This document shows positions 18,375 to 27,016 of a DNA stretch of 64,000 nucleotides, one piece after another (the first letter of the stretch is position 1; the number at the start of each line of letters is the position of its first letter). The notes under the pieces were generated by a model. The model ran no database searches, was not told the origin of the DNA, and was given only the letters and a program-made list of their open reading frames with translations. A program made the position numbers and the translations under genes. Source of the stretch: JAANXG01 sp963731035 (GTDB lineage Bacteria > Pseudomonadota > Gammaproteobacteria > Arenicellales > JAANXG01). The stretch spans positions 124,001-188,000 of the forward strand of contig CAVSUY010000028.1 in the NCBI GenBank assembly GCA_963731035.1, given 5' to 3'.

Positions 18375-18393
18375 TTTCCAAACCAACTCTAAT

Positions 18394-19662
18394 ATGAAAT
18401 CGCCGACCGGGTTGACCCGAAACGTTCTTCTTCTGAGCCTGTGCCAGGCGCTGATGTACAGCGGTCTGTCGCTGGTGGTGGCCACGTCGGCGCTGGTGGG
18501 CTTTGCCCTGGCACCGGACAAGTCCTACTCCACCTTGCCTTTTGCCAGCCAGCTCCTGGCCACCATGCTGACCAGCATCCCGGCGGGGGCACTGATGGCG
18601 CGCATCGGCCGCAAGGCCGCGTTCCAATTCGCGATAGTGTTCGGCCTGTCGGCGGGCGTCCTGTGCACCGTTGCGATCCTCAACGGCTCCTTCATCATGT
18701 TTCTGATCGGGAGCGTCTGCATCGGGATCTTCTCGGGTTTCGGCAACTATTATCGGTTTGCGGCAGCGGACAGTGTGGCCCCCGGTCACCGGAGCCGCGC
18801 CATCGGGTACGTCCTGGCCGGAGGGGTGGTCGCCGCTTTCGTAGGTCCAAACCTCGCCAACATCACCCGCGATGTCATCGGCCGGGCCCCGTTCGCCGGC
18901 AGTTACGCGTCACTGATAGCCCTGTACGTTTTGTCGTTCACTCTGTTGTTATTCCTCAGGCTTCCGTCATCCCGGGTCAGCGACGCGGGTATCGGCGAGG
19001 GTGGGTCCGGGCGCACGCTGCGGGTACTCGCCGGGCAGTCGAAATTCCTTGTCGCCGTGGTGTGCGGTGCGCTCGGCTATGCGCTCATGACCTTCATCAT
19101 GACGTCCACGCCCCTTGCCATGCAGCACCAGGGCTACGCCTTCTCGGACTCGTCGTTTGTCATTCAGTGGCACGTGTTGGGCATGTTCGCGCCGTCCTTC
19201 TTCACCGGTCATTTGATCAGCCGCTTCGGCTTGTTGAAGATCATGACCACCGGCGCACTGGCCATCCTGGCCTGCGTGTCCATCAACCTGTCCGGCCACT
19301 CGGTGACGCATTTCTGGGTGGCCTTGACCCTGCTGGGCGTGGGCTGGAATTTCCTGTTCATCGGGGCCACGACCCTGTTGACCGAAACCTACAGGCCGGA
19401 GGAAAGGTTCAAGACCCAGGCCCTCAACGATTTCACGGTGTTTTCGACGGTGACCATGGCCTCGTTGTCTTCCGGGGCCATACAGAATCAATTCGGCTGG
19501 GAGGCGGTGAATCTCGGCGCCATTCCCGCGATCAGCGTGGTGCTGGCCGCCCTCGTTTGGCTGGCATGGCGGGGGCGGATCGCGCAGCCGCCCCTGGACG
19601 AGTCGATTCCGGACGACGCCCTGACCGCGGAAGTCGCACCCATTCCCGAAGGCGAGTCCTGA
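18394..19662 (+). CDS. MFS transporter
   Basis: 422 residues with about twelve hydrophobic segments split by a central hydrophilic loop (about residues 195-212). A GALMARIGRKA motif between the second and third spans is the MFS A-type motif (G-x3-D/R-x-x-G-R-R/K). The ATG at 18394 directly follows the intergenic palindromes and lacks a strong Shine-Dalgarno. The substrate cannot be predicted from sequence. Neighbours (sodB, a second MFS gene) give no clear metabolic link. Confidence 0.82.
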   Translation: MKSPTGLTRNVLLLSLCQALMYSGLSLVVATSALVGFALAPDKSYSTLPFASQLLATMLTSIPAGALMARIGRKAAFQFAIVFGLSAGVLCTVAILNGSFIMFLIGSVCIGIFSGFGNYYRFAAADSVAPGHRSRAIGYVLAGGVVAAFVGPNLANITRDVIGRAPFAGSYASLIALYVLSFTLLLFLRLPSSRVSDAGIGEGGSGRTLRVLAGQSKFLVAVVCGALGYALMTFIMTSTPLAMQHQGYAFSDSSFVIQWHVLGMFAPSFFTGHLISRFGLLKIMTTGALAILACVSINLSGHSVTHFWVALTLLGVGWNFLFIGATTLLTETYRPEERFKTQALNDFTVFSTVTMASLSSGAIQNQFGWEAVNLGAIPAISVVLAALVWLAWRGRIAQPPLDESIPDDALTAEVAPIPEGES

Positions 19663-19672
19663 GGTAAAGCCA

Positions 19673-19702
19673 CGGATTCCAGGAGCGGCTTCGGCCGCGA
19701 TT
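19673..19702. repeat. half REP-like element
   Basis: The sequence AGGAGCGGCTTCGGCCGCGA after the MFS stop matches one arm of the palindrome at 8201-8282, with one difference (TTCGG for TTCAG). Only one arm is present, plus its own short internal hairpin GCGGC/GCCGC. It may serve as a terminator for the upstream gene. Confidence 0.6.
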
Positions 19703-19794
19703 AACCAGTCGAGCCGCAGCTCCAAAGCTCCATAATCGCCGCTGACGCCGCGCCTATAATCAAACCGGCCATGACGGGGGCCGAACGCTCCTGT

Positions 19795-21045
19795 TCAGGA
19801 TCCCTTGCCGCCGGAGGCCGGGCACTGCGCCGGGTTGCTCGCTCGCAACGGCTCGCTGAACCAGAACAGCAGTCCGATCGCGCCGAACCCCGTGCCGGTC
19901 ACCGCCACGCCGGTCCAGCCGAAATACGAGAAAGCCGCGGCCGCGGTGGCGGAGCCGATGGCGCCGCCGAGGAAGAAGCAGGTCATGTACGCGGTCGTCA
20001 GCCGGCTTCGTGCTTCAGGGTGAAGTTGGTAGATGGCGCTCTGGTTGAGGATCTGCGTGCCCTGTACCCCGAGGTCCAGCATCACGATCCCGGCCACGAC
20101 GGCGGCGACGTGGTAGGGCCACAACCCCATCACCACGAATCCCGACACGGTCAGGGCGAGGAAGCTGCCGGTCGCGACGCGCGAATGCCCGCGGTCGTGG
20201 AGGTGGCCGGCGAAGGAGGCGCACAAGGCGCCCGCTACCCCGAACAGCCCGAACATGCCGATCAGCGAATCGCTGTATCCGTATGGCGGCGGCGCCAGCA
20301 GAAACGGCAGGCTGGTCCACAGTACGCTGAAGGCGGCAAATACCGACATCCCGTAGACGATTCGGCGGCGCAGCAGTGCCTCGTCGCGGATCAGGTGCAG
20401 CACCGATTGCAGCAGGGCGCCGTAGGAAAGACGCGACTGGCCGTGCCCGGGCGGCAGGGTCCGGGACAACACCAGTGCCAGCACCAGCATCGTGACGGCT
20501 GCGATCCAGAACACGGTGCGCCATCCGGCCAGGTCGGAAATCACGCCGGATGCCACGCGCGCGAGCAGGATGCCGAGGAGCAGGCCACTCATCACCCGCC
20601 CAACCACGCGACCGCGGTGCTCGTCGCTGGCCAGGTGGGCGGCGAACGGCACCAGCACCTGGGCCACCACCGCCGTCACCCCTATCGCCAGCGACGCCAT
20701 CGCAAAGGCGCCCAGGCCGGGCGACAGCGCCGCCGCCGCCAAGGCGCCGGCCGCGGCGATCAGCACCCGCGTGATGAGACGCCGCCGGTCGAGCAGGTCA
20801 CCCAGCGGCACCAGAAGAACGAGCCCCATCGCGTAGCCCATCTGGGTCATGGTGACGATCAGCCCCGCGGCGCCGCTGGAAACTCCGAAGGCTCGCGCCA
20901 GCGTATCCAGCAGGGGCTGGGCGTAGTAAAGATTGGCCACGGCGAGCCCGCAGGCCGTTGCCATGATGAAAACCAGGGGAGAATTGGGCCGCAGTGGCGT
21001 AGATGAGGATTCAGCCCGCCCCGGCGGGTTGGAATCTGTGCTCAT
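19795..21045 (-). CDS. MFS transporter, multidrug-type
   Basis: 416 residues, twelve predicted membrane spans. The first span contains AVANLYYAQPLLDTLA, typical of a drug-efflux-like MFS subgroup. The A-type motif is LGDLLDRRRLI. An N-terminal 20-residue hydrophilic tail precedes the first span. It is convergent with the previous MFS gene and divergent from the enolase-superfamily gene. Divergent pairing with a sugar-acid enzyme could mean it imports that enzyme's substrate, but sequence alone does not show this. Confidence 0.82.
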   Translation of the reverse strand: MSTDSNPPGRAESSSTPLRPNSPLVFIMATACGLAVANLYYAQPLLDTLARAFGVSSGAAGLIVTMTQMGYAMGLVLLVPLGDLLDRRRLITRVLIAAAGALAAAALSPGLGAFAMASLAIGVTAVVAQVLVPFAAHLASDEHRGRVVGRVMSGLLLGILLARVASGVISDLAGWRTVFWIAAVTMLVLALVLSRTLPPGHGQSRLSYGALLQSVLHLIRDEALLRRRIVYGMSVFAAFSVLWTSLPFLLAPPPYGYSDSLIGMFGLFGVAGALCASFAGHLHDRGHSRVATGSFLALTVSGFVVMGLWPYHVAAVVAGIVMLDLGVQGTQILNQSAIYQLHPEARSRLTTAYMTCFFLGGAIGSATAAAAFSYFGWTGVAVTGTGFGAIGLLFWFSEPLRASNPAQCPASGGKGS

Positions 21046-21318
21046 GAGGGTTCCTTATGAAGGATGCGCGGGACCGCGCCGACCCGCGAGTCGGCGCGTG
21101 TATCGGAATGTGGATACTGAAGATATCCCGTCGGAGGTTCAAGCGATGCTACCGCTGCCAAGGCGCCGGCCGCGGCAAACCGGTGGCGCGCGGTACACAA
21201 TTGCGGTGCATTGTTCCCAACGCGCGCCGAAGCTCGCGTCCCGCCCCCGACACTCGAGATGTCATCCGGAACCGTCCCTGGGCAGCGTATAGTGATCCCA
21301 AACGCCGGGAGACATTCC

Positions 21319-22431
21319 ATGTCAGCGCAACCGACCCTGCCCGACCTCGAGGTGCGCGCGGTGCGCGCCACGACCGTCGAGGTTCCACTGAATTTCGTGC
21401 TCGGCACCAGCCAGGGCGCACTGCGCCGGGTGCCGCTGCTGCTGGTGGATGTAGAAACCGAACAGGGTGTCACCGGCCGCACCTACCTGTTCTGCTATCT
21501 GCGCGCTGCGGCGCCGGCGGTCGTCAGCATTCTCGGCGAGGTGGAGGCACTGACCCGGGGTGATGCGATTGTTCCGGAAGCTCTTGCCGCGAAGCTCGTG
21601 CGCCGTTTCACCCTGATCGGCGTGCAGGGCATCGTGCGCATGGCGCTCGCCGGCTTCGACAGCGCCTGCTGGGATGCGCTCGCGGTAGCCGCCGGGCTGC
21701 CGCTGGTGCGGCTGCTCGGCGTCGAACCGCGTCCGGTTCCCGCCTACAACAGCTGCGGGCTCGGCCTGATGGACGATACCGGTGCGCTCGCGGACGAAGC
21801 AGAAAAGCTGCTCGCCATGGGCGCCTTTCGCGCGGTCAAGCTTCGTCTCGGCTATCCGACACTCGAGCAGGACATCGCCGCCGTGCACGCCGTGCGCAAG
21901 CGCATCGGCGACGACGTGGCATTAATGGTCGACTACAACCAGGCGCTCACGCTCGATGACGCGCTGGCGCGCGGGCGGGCGATCGACGAGGAAAATATGT
22001 TCTGGCTGGAGGAGCCAATCCGTCATGACGACTACGCCGGCGCCGCACGGCTGGCTCGGGAGCTCAAGACGCCGATCCAGATCGGTGAGAATTTCTCGCT
22101 GCCGGGCGCCATGGCGACGGCGCTCGATGCCGGCGCCGCCGACTACGTGATGCCCGATCTCGAACGCATCGGCGGCGTCAGCGGCTGGAGGGCGGCAGCC
22201 GAGCTTGCGGCCGAACGCAAGGTGCCGATGTCGTCGCACTTGTTTCCCGAGACGAGTGTACATCTCTTGGCCGCCACCCCGACCTGTCAGTACCTCGAGT
22301 ACGTCGACTGGGCCGACGCCATCCTAAAGGAGCCGCTGGCGATCAGCGACGGTCAGGCCTCGATCCCGGATCGGCCCGGTAACGGCATGGCCTGGAATGA
22401 AGAGGCCGTGGCGCGTTACCGCGTCGACTGA
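21319..22431 (+). CDS. mandelate racemase homologue (enolase superfamily)
   Basis: 370 residues, closely patterned on mandelate racemase. It has AVKLRLGYP (172-180), DYNQ (205-208) with metal Asp D205, EEP (231-233), GEN (256-258), the D280/H307 dyad (MPD...SSHLFPE) and HLLAATPT. Metal ligands D205, E231 or E232 and E257 are present. The KxK motif of the racemase reads K174-L-R176, so the lysine that acts as one of the two catalytic bases is Arg. The start at 21319 gives the family's usual N-terminus; upstream in-frame sequence is Pro/Arg-rich and not conserved-looking. Function is probably dehydration or epimerisation of an alpha-hydroxy acid. Confidence 0.85.
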   Translation: MSAQPTLPDLEVRAVRATTVEVPLNFVLGTSQGALRRVPLLLVDVETEQGVTGRTYLFCYLRAAAPAVVSILGEVEALTRGDAIVPEALAAKLVRRFTLIGVQGIVRMALAGFDSACWDALAVAAGLPLVRLLGVEPRPVPAYNSCGLGLMDDTGALADEAEKLLAMGAFRAVKLRLGYPTLEQDIAAVHAVRKRIGDDVALMVDYNQALTLDDALARGRAIDEENMFWLEEPIRHDDYAGAARLARELKTPIQIGENFSLPGAMATALDAGAADYVMPDLERIGGVSGWRAAAELAAERKVPMSSHLFPETSVHLLAATPTCQYLEYVDWADAILKEPLAISDGQASIPDRPGNGMAWNEEAVARYRVD

Positions 22432-23834
22432 GGGCGTCGACCCGCATTTTCCGCTTCGTTGATCCTCTTCAGGTCCCGTCCCAGCGACTTCGACAAGGGG
22501 ATTTCCCCACGCTGCGCGAAGCGCTCGTGGTTGGCGATGAGGTCGTCGGTGTCGTACAGGTAGTTTGCCATCACGCCGAAGGCGATCTCGCGCCCATGAT
22601 CCGATTCGTCGGCGAAGGTGTTGATGCGCTCCAGGCGCGCGCCGTTGGTGAGATGAAAACGCGCCACCGGGTCCAGGATGGCGCTGGTGTCTTCGGTGCG
22701 CGCCGTCAGGTAGGCGAGGGCCAGTCGCCGCAGCACCGGGCCGAGCAGGGCCGGGCCGGTGCCGGTCTGCTGCTCGAGCAGCTGCAGCGCCGCGTCGTCG
22801 ATATCTTCGGCGTCCGGATACATCTCGCCGAGCGGGCCTGCGAATCCTTCCAGCGCACGATGAAATCGCTGCCGCAATGCCTCCGGACTGTTGCCGGCCA
22901 GGGCATCGCGTACCGTGCGCGCGAATCTCGGCAGCGGTGACAGGGTGGCAAAGACTTCTATATGGGGGAGGTCCTCCTGCAGGGCCTCCACCACGCGCTT
23001 GATCAGGAAGTCGCCGAAAGACACGCCCCGCAGACCCGTCTGGGTGTTGTTGATGGAATAGAAGATCGCGGTGTTCGCGGCCCGCGGGTCGCCGACGGGC
23101 GCCTCCGGGTCCAGCAGCGGTTGCACCCGCTCGGCGACGCCTTCCACCAGTGCCACCTCCACGAAGATCAGCGGCTCCCCCTCCAGCGCCGGGTGGAAGA
23201 AGGCGAAGCAGCGCCGGTCGGAGGCGAGCCGGCGGCGCAGGTCGTCCCAGCCACGGATCTGGTGCACCGTCTCGTACTCGATGAGCTTCTCGAGAGTGCG
23301 CGCCGGGCTGTCCCAGTCGATGCGCTCAAGCTGCAGAAATCCGGGGTTGAACCAGGACGCGAGCAGGTGGCGCAGATCGAAGTCCACCGTCGTGAGCTCC
23401 GGGTGCGCGCGCATCATCTGGAGCAGGTCGGAACGCATCCGCACCAGCGCCGCCGTTCCGTGCGGCGAAGCATTGAGGCGCCGGAACAGCTCCTGGCGGC
23501 GAGGCTCGGCGAGCTGCATGAGATGCTGCATTCGATCCGGTGTCTGGTCCTGCAGGCAGGCCCGGGCCGTCTCCTCGATGGTGGCCACGTCCACCCCGAA
23601 ATCGGTTCGCAGACCCTCGAAGAAGACCAGCCGCTGCGAGTCGTCCATGCCGGCGTAGGCGGTCAGGATGTCCTTGGCCAGCGCCAGGCCCGAAGCGACG
23701 CCGCGGCGCTCGATCAGGATATCGCACCGCTCCAGAGTGTGCAGCGCGTCGTCGCCTTCGCCGGAGCGCGCGAGGAACTCGCGCCCGCGCTCGGCAATGG
23801 AATCCAACAGGGGCCTAAACCAGACAGTCTTCAC
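22416..23834 (-). CDS. malonyl-CoA decarboxylase
   Basis: 472 residues matching the MCD family end to end. There is an N-terminal helical domain up to about residue 170, then the catalytic acyltransferase-like domain with FHPALEGEPLIFVEVAL, SINNTQTGLRGVSFGDFLIK and VFATLSPLPRF (Ser 299 is the likely catalytic Ser). A C-terminal MANYLYD block follows. The enzyme converts malonyl-CoA to acetyl-CoA and CO2. Translation starts at GTG 23834. The 3' end overlaps the racemase homologue's 3' end by 16 bp, in convergent orientation. No malonate transporter or synthetase is adjacent. Confidence 0.92.
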   Translation of the reverse strand: MKTVWFRPLLDSIAERGREFLARSGEGDDALHTLERCDILIERRGVASGLALAKDILTAYAGMDDSQRLVFFEGLRTDFGVDVATIEETARACLQDQTPDRMQHLMQLAEPRRQELFRRLNASPHGTAALVRMRSDLLQMMRAHPELTTVDFDLRHLLASWFNPGFLQLERIDWDSPARTLEKLIEYETVHQIRGWDDLRRRLASDRRCFAFFHPALEGEPLIFVEVALVEGVAERVQPLLDPEAPVGDPRAANTAIFYSINNTQTGLRGVSFGDFLIKRVVEALQEDLPHIEVFATLSPLPRFARTVRDALAGNSPEALRQRFHRALEGFAGPLGEMYPDAEDIDDAALQLLEQQTGTGPALLGPVLRRLALAYLTARTEDTSAILDPVARFHLTNGARLERINTFADESDHGREIAFGVMANYLYDTDDLIANHERFAQRGEIPLSKSLGRDLKRINEAENAGRRPQSTR

Positions 23835-23876
23835 TTCTCAATCTCCGGGCGCTTGGGTGCGGTACGACGTGTCAAA

Positions 23877-24104
23877 TCAATCTTCCATCATACCGCGCAC
23901 CCGCAGGGCGCCGGAATTACACCGGCGGTTCAGGTCTGCACGACGAGTCACGGCTGCGGAACGTCCGTCGCACAGCGCCCAGACAATATCGTCGGCCCGC
24001 GGGCACTCGATCACGTTCCCGGCGACGGACAGCGTCAGCCGATCGCCTTCCAGCTTCTGTTTGATACCCTCGAGGCGGCGCGGGACCGATTGAAGATTGC
24101 TCAC
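23877..24104 (-). CDS. small hypothetical protein, possibly coupled to an upstream tiny ORF
   Basis: 75 codons starting at GTG 24104, beginning MSNLQSVPRRLEGIKQ and ending VRGMMED. I do not recognise a family. It contains two Cys and an RADDIVWAL stretch. The GTG overlaps the TAG of a 39-codon ORF upstream (TAGTG), which would allow translational coupling. It lies 42 bp upstream of the malonyl-CoA decarboxylase gene on the same strand. A chance ORF is possible in DNA of this composition. Confidence 0.4.
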   Translation of the reverse strand: MSNLQSVPRRLEGIKQKLEGDRLTLSVAGNVIECPRADDIVWALCDGRSAAVTRRADLNRRCNSGALRVRGMMED

Positions 24105-24223
24105 TACTCTTGCTTGGCTTCCGGTCTCTTCGGGAAAAGCATATCATCCGCGCGCAACAAATCCTTTTGACGCTCCTTGACGAGGAGTGGGACTTCGGGT
24201 GCAGTTACTGCAGGGCTCTTCAT
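24104..24223 (-). CDS. 39-residue ORF sharing a C-terminal motif with an ORF at 48.7 kb
   Basis: ATG 24223 to TAG 24104. The C-terminal half reads KDLLRADDMLFPKRPEAKQE. The ORF at 48692-48811 is also 39 residues long and aligns without gaps over the last 20 residues (KD-RAD-ML-K-EAKQ, acidic last residue, stop at the same place). No known domain is recognised. Just beyond it, at about 24232-24285 on the plus strand, a short stretch reads LMALRDWLLREA, similar to LysR-regulator C-termini and perhaps a relic. The rest of 24224-24418 holds no gene that I can support. Confidence 0.35.
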   Translation of the reverse strand: MKSPAVTAPEVPLLVKERQKDLLRADDMLFPKRPEAKQE

Positions 24224-24418
24224 CAACGAAACGCCCCGTCCCCGGAGTTGATGGCGCTCCGTGACTGGCTGTTACGGGAGGCCTCACTAGCCGTCATTGT
24301 GTACTAGGCAGTGCCGCTGACTAGTGCGTTGTAGTCATCCTTGTGCCAGTCGTAGTAGCGGCCCTCGTTGCAGACGCACAAACTGTGCACCCTGAGATCC
24401 AGCGCACGCGAGGGATGC

Positions 24419-24976
24419 TCAGGTCGATTCCTCGAGGGCCTTGAAACCGGCCTTGAAGCCGTCCAGTGACAGCGTGAAATTGATGGTTTTGCCGGCGCTT
24501 TGACTCACCGAGACAGTCGCTGTCTTCCCGTTCTTGAGCCGTCCGAGCAATGCGTCCTTTATTGACAGGACCGCGATGCACCCCTGTTTCAGGCATCTGT
24601 TTATTTGCAAGCTTACACTTTTGGATCCATCGACCTGGAGCGAGGCGCCGTCCGGGAGGTAGATGCCGAGCGGGAGCATGAATATCAACATCGGGGACTT
24701 CTTGGCGTCCTTGGGGAGGGCGACGCTCGCCTGTAGTACGAGCTGGTTCGTGTCCTTTTTCAGCAGGCGCTCAAACAACAGACACGAGGACGTACCGCCG
24801 GAATCGGAATTGTCGCAACGAAGCACCCAGTCGTGATATTCGTCGATCTCCACATTGGGACCCTCGTCATTTTGACTCTGCTGTTGCACCGATGTGTCTT
24901 GCTTCTGCTGCGCTGATGCGTTGAAGCTCGCGAGTGTGGCGAGGATCATCAGTGTAATCACCGTTTTGAAATTCAT
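24419..24976 (-). CDS. invasion-associated locus B (IalB) family exported protein
   Basis: 185 residues. Signal peptide MNFKTVITLMILATLASFNA is cleaved near ASA-QQ. The mature part has the IalB pattern: a Gln/Ser-rich N-terminus, HDWVLRC, SCLLFERLL, LPLGIYLPDGASLQVD and the RCLKQGCIAVLS block, with four conserved Cys likely forming two disulfides. IalB proteins are periplasmic or outer-membrane-associated and are linked to invasion in Bartonella; free-living bacteria also carry them. It is divergent from tpsB, within the direct-repeat-flanked TPS island, so a joint surface role is plausible but unproven. Confidence 0.85.
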   Translation of the reverse strand: MNFKTVITLMILATLASFNASAQQKQDTSVQQQSQNDEGPNVEIDEYHDWVLRCDNSDSGGTSSCLLFERLLKKDTNQLVLQASVALPKDAKKSPMLIFMLPLGIYLPDGASLQVDGSKSVSLQINRCLKQGCIAVLSIKDALLGRLKNGKTATVSVSQSAGKTINFTLSLDGFKAGFKALEEST

Positions 24977-25134
24977 ATGAGCTCTCGTCGTGGTCGAAAG
25001 TGTGCCGGTGGATTGTGGGTTCGGGTGGATGATACCTGCCCGGTGCGCCTGCGATGTTTGGCTCGAAAGATCGACGCCATGTAATCTGTATCAAACCTCC
25101 GCGGATTCTACTATAGACGCAAGGACTCTCCGAT

Positions 25135-25162
25135 TTGCATTTAGCGCGAGTTAGATTAAAAT
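25135..25162 (+). promoter_or_regulatory. candidate sigma-70 promoter for tpsB-tpsA
   Basis: TTGCAT at 25135-25140 and TAAAAT at 25157-25162, separated by 16 bp, about 80 bp ahead of the tpsB GTG. The region is clearly more AT-rich than its surroundings. Not supported by anything beyond these matches. Confidence 0.4.
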
Positions 25163-25240
25163 ACAAACTTGGTATGCGCCGAAGAAGCGCATCGCGAGAG
25201 CGCGCCGGAGTAGTAGCTAAGTGGGGCTGTTTGTTGGGGG

Positions 25241-27016
25241 GTGGTTATCTTTCCTTGCAGGTTGTTGTTGAGTTTTTGCGGCGCGCTTTTAATGAGTACG
25301 GCGGTCGCGCAAACCAGTGCAATTCCATCATCCCCCCGCCTCCCCGATAGCACCAAGCCCGGCGCATCGGAACCTCGCCCGATGCCCGGTCGACGGGACT
25401 TGTCCGATCACGAAGATGTGCTGCGCCTGCCGGGGGGCTCGACGCCCCACAAGTCCGAGAAAAGTGGTCCGCGGTTTCACATAGCCGGCATCCGCCTGCG
25501 CGGCGTTGTCGAGGACAAGCACCGCGGGATCACGCGCCAAGGGCTCGAGGCTGTGGTTGCCGCGATGCTCGGTTCGTCACAAACCACCTCGATCGGACAG
25601 CTTCGCGACATCGCCGATGCATTGACTCGCTACTACCGCTCCAAGGGCTACGTACTGGCACGTGCCTACGTGCCGCGGCAGACGGTCGACGACGGAATCG
25701 TCGCTATCAGCATCATCCCCGGCCTGCTCGGCGATGTGAAGCCGGTCGGAAACAAGCGTTACGGCGCCAACATTCTGCGCAAGCCGTTCCTCCCGCTGCT
25801 CGACAGGCCGGTTGTGCGGGACCGCATCGAAACCGCGCTGCTGGTACTTCGCGACTATCCGGGTCTTGATTCGACCGGCGTGTTTTCCAGGGGGTCGAAG
25901 CCCGGCGCCGCCGATCTCAAGGTGGTCGTGAAAAGAGAGGATCCTCACGAGCTTTACCTCACCGTCGACAATCACGGGTCCGAGTATCTCGGCAAGTATC
26001 GCGCCCGCGCGGACTGGATCTGGAACAATCCGCTCGGCAAGGCCGATCAGCTCACCGTCGCCGGATTGTATACGCTGGACCCCGAAAACAGCGTATACGG
26101 GGCCCTTCACTACGGCATCCCTTGGTTTCCACGGAAGTGGCGGACGCCCGTCCTGTTCGGGATCGGCGCCACCTACAATCAGTTCGACGTGGGCCGCCGG
26201 CTTGCGGCCCTCGGCCTGCACGGCGAAACGGAACGAGCAGGCCTGTCGATGACGCGGGATTTTATCCGCAGCCGGCTGTTCGATCTCACCGGCAAGCTGT
26301 CGTTCGATCGCAAGCGCGCCCAGGTCAAGCGCAAGTCGCAGAAGTTGTCGCAGGATGATTTGAGCGTGGCTGTCGGCTCCTTGAGCGTGCGCGCCCAGGA
26401 TGCGGCGATCTTTGGCCTGCCCGGCGTCTCCCGGGCGAACCTTGATTGGTCCGTCGGGCTGCCGGGCTTTCTCGGCGCCATGCCGGCCGGTGGTGATCCT
26501 CAATCCAGCCGGGTCGGCGGCAGCGGCGACCGAAGTGGCGGGGACTTCAATAAGGTCCGGATCAGCTTTGACCGCCTTCAGCGCCTGGGCCGGGACGTTT
26601 CCGTGCTGGTACGCCTGGACGGGCAGTGGTCCAATGACTTGCTGGTCTCCCTCGAGCAATTCCCCATGGGGGGGCCGGAGAGCGTCCGGGCCTATCCGCT
26701 GTCCTCGTTTCTCACCGATTCGGGCTATCTCGGCTCTTTGGAGGTCCGGCTCGGCACGCCCTTTCTCAAAGGTGCCTGGCGGGATGTCTTCGACTTGTCG
26801 GTGTTCGCCGACTATGCCAAGGGTAGGGTGAACGACCCGCTGCCCTCGGATATCGACAAGGTCGCCATGTCGGGTGCGGGTGTGGGCTTGACGGTCAACG
26901 TGTCGGATCGGTTCCGGCTCGTCGCCACCGCGGCAAGGCCGATCGGGCAACGGCCGCCGGGTTACGAGAATGATGACTCGACGCAATACTACATGTCTCT
27001 AAGCGCGCAGTTGTGA
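25241..27016 (+). CDS. TpsB outer-membrane transporter (ShlB/FhaC/HecB family)
   Basis: 591 residues. The GTG at 25241 gives a signal peptide (hydrophobic core LLLSFCGALLMSTAVA, cleavage near AVA-QT); starting at the later ATG would delete it. A Pro-rich linker leads to a POTRA domain (about 70-150, with ALTRYYRSKGYVLARAYVP) and then a 16-strand barrel domain (ShlB type, about 190-591). The barrel has the QFPMGGPESVRAYPL loop near residue 470, which carries the conserved VRGY-like tip (here VRAY). The terminal residue is Leu after SLSAQ rather than Phe. It secretes the exoprotein encoded immediately downstream; stop and next start overlap as TGATG. Confidence 0.93.
   Translation: MVIFPCRLLLSFCGALLMSTAVAQTSAIPSSPRLPDSTKPGASEPRPMPGRRDLSDHEDVLRLPGGSTPHKSEKSGPRFHIAGIRLRGVVEDKHRGITRQGLEAVVAAMLGSSQTTSIGQLRDIADALTRYYRSKGYVLARAYVPRQTVDDGIVAISIIPGLLGDVKPVGNKRYGANILRKPFLPLLDRPVVRDRIETALLVLRDYPGLDSTGVFSRGSKPGAADLKVVVKREDPHELYLTVDNHGSEYLGKYRARADWIWNNPLGKADQLTVAGLYTLDPENSVYGALHYGIPWFPRKWRTPVLFGIGATYNQFDVGRRLAALGLHGETERAGLSMTRDFIRSRLFDLTGKLSFDRKRAQVKRKSQKLSQDDLSVAVGSLSVRAQDAAIFGLPGVSRANLDWSVGLPGFLGAMPAGGDPQSSRVGGSGDRSGGDFNKVRISFDRLQRLGRDVSVLVRLDGQWSNDLLVSLEQFPMGGPESVRAYPLSSFLTDSGYLGSLEVRLGTPFLKGAWRDVFDLSVFADYAKGRVNDPLPSDIDKVAMSGAGVGLTVNVSDRFRLVATAARPIGQRPPGYENDDSTQYYMSLSAQL

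Noticed and set aside
23840..24104. A malonate-utilisation operon around malonyl-CoA decarboxylase
   Set aside because: No malonyl-CoA synthetase, malonate transporter or regulator lies next to it.
24224..24418. Coding fragments resembling a LysR C-terminus (LMALRDWLLREA, plus) and a 2-OG oxygenase HxD strand (RYYDWHKDD, minus)
   Set aside because: Each match spans fewer than 20 residues and could be chance; not enough to annotate a pseudogene.
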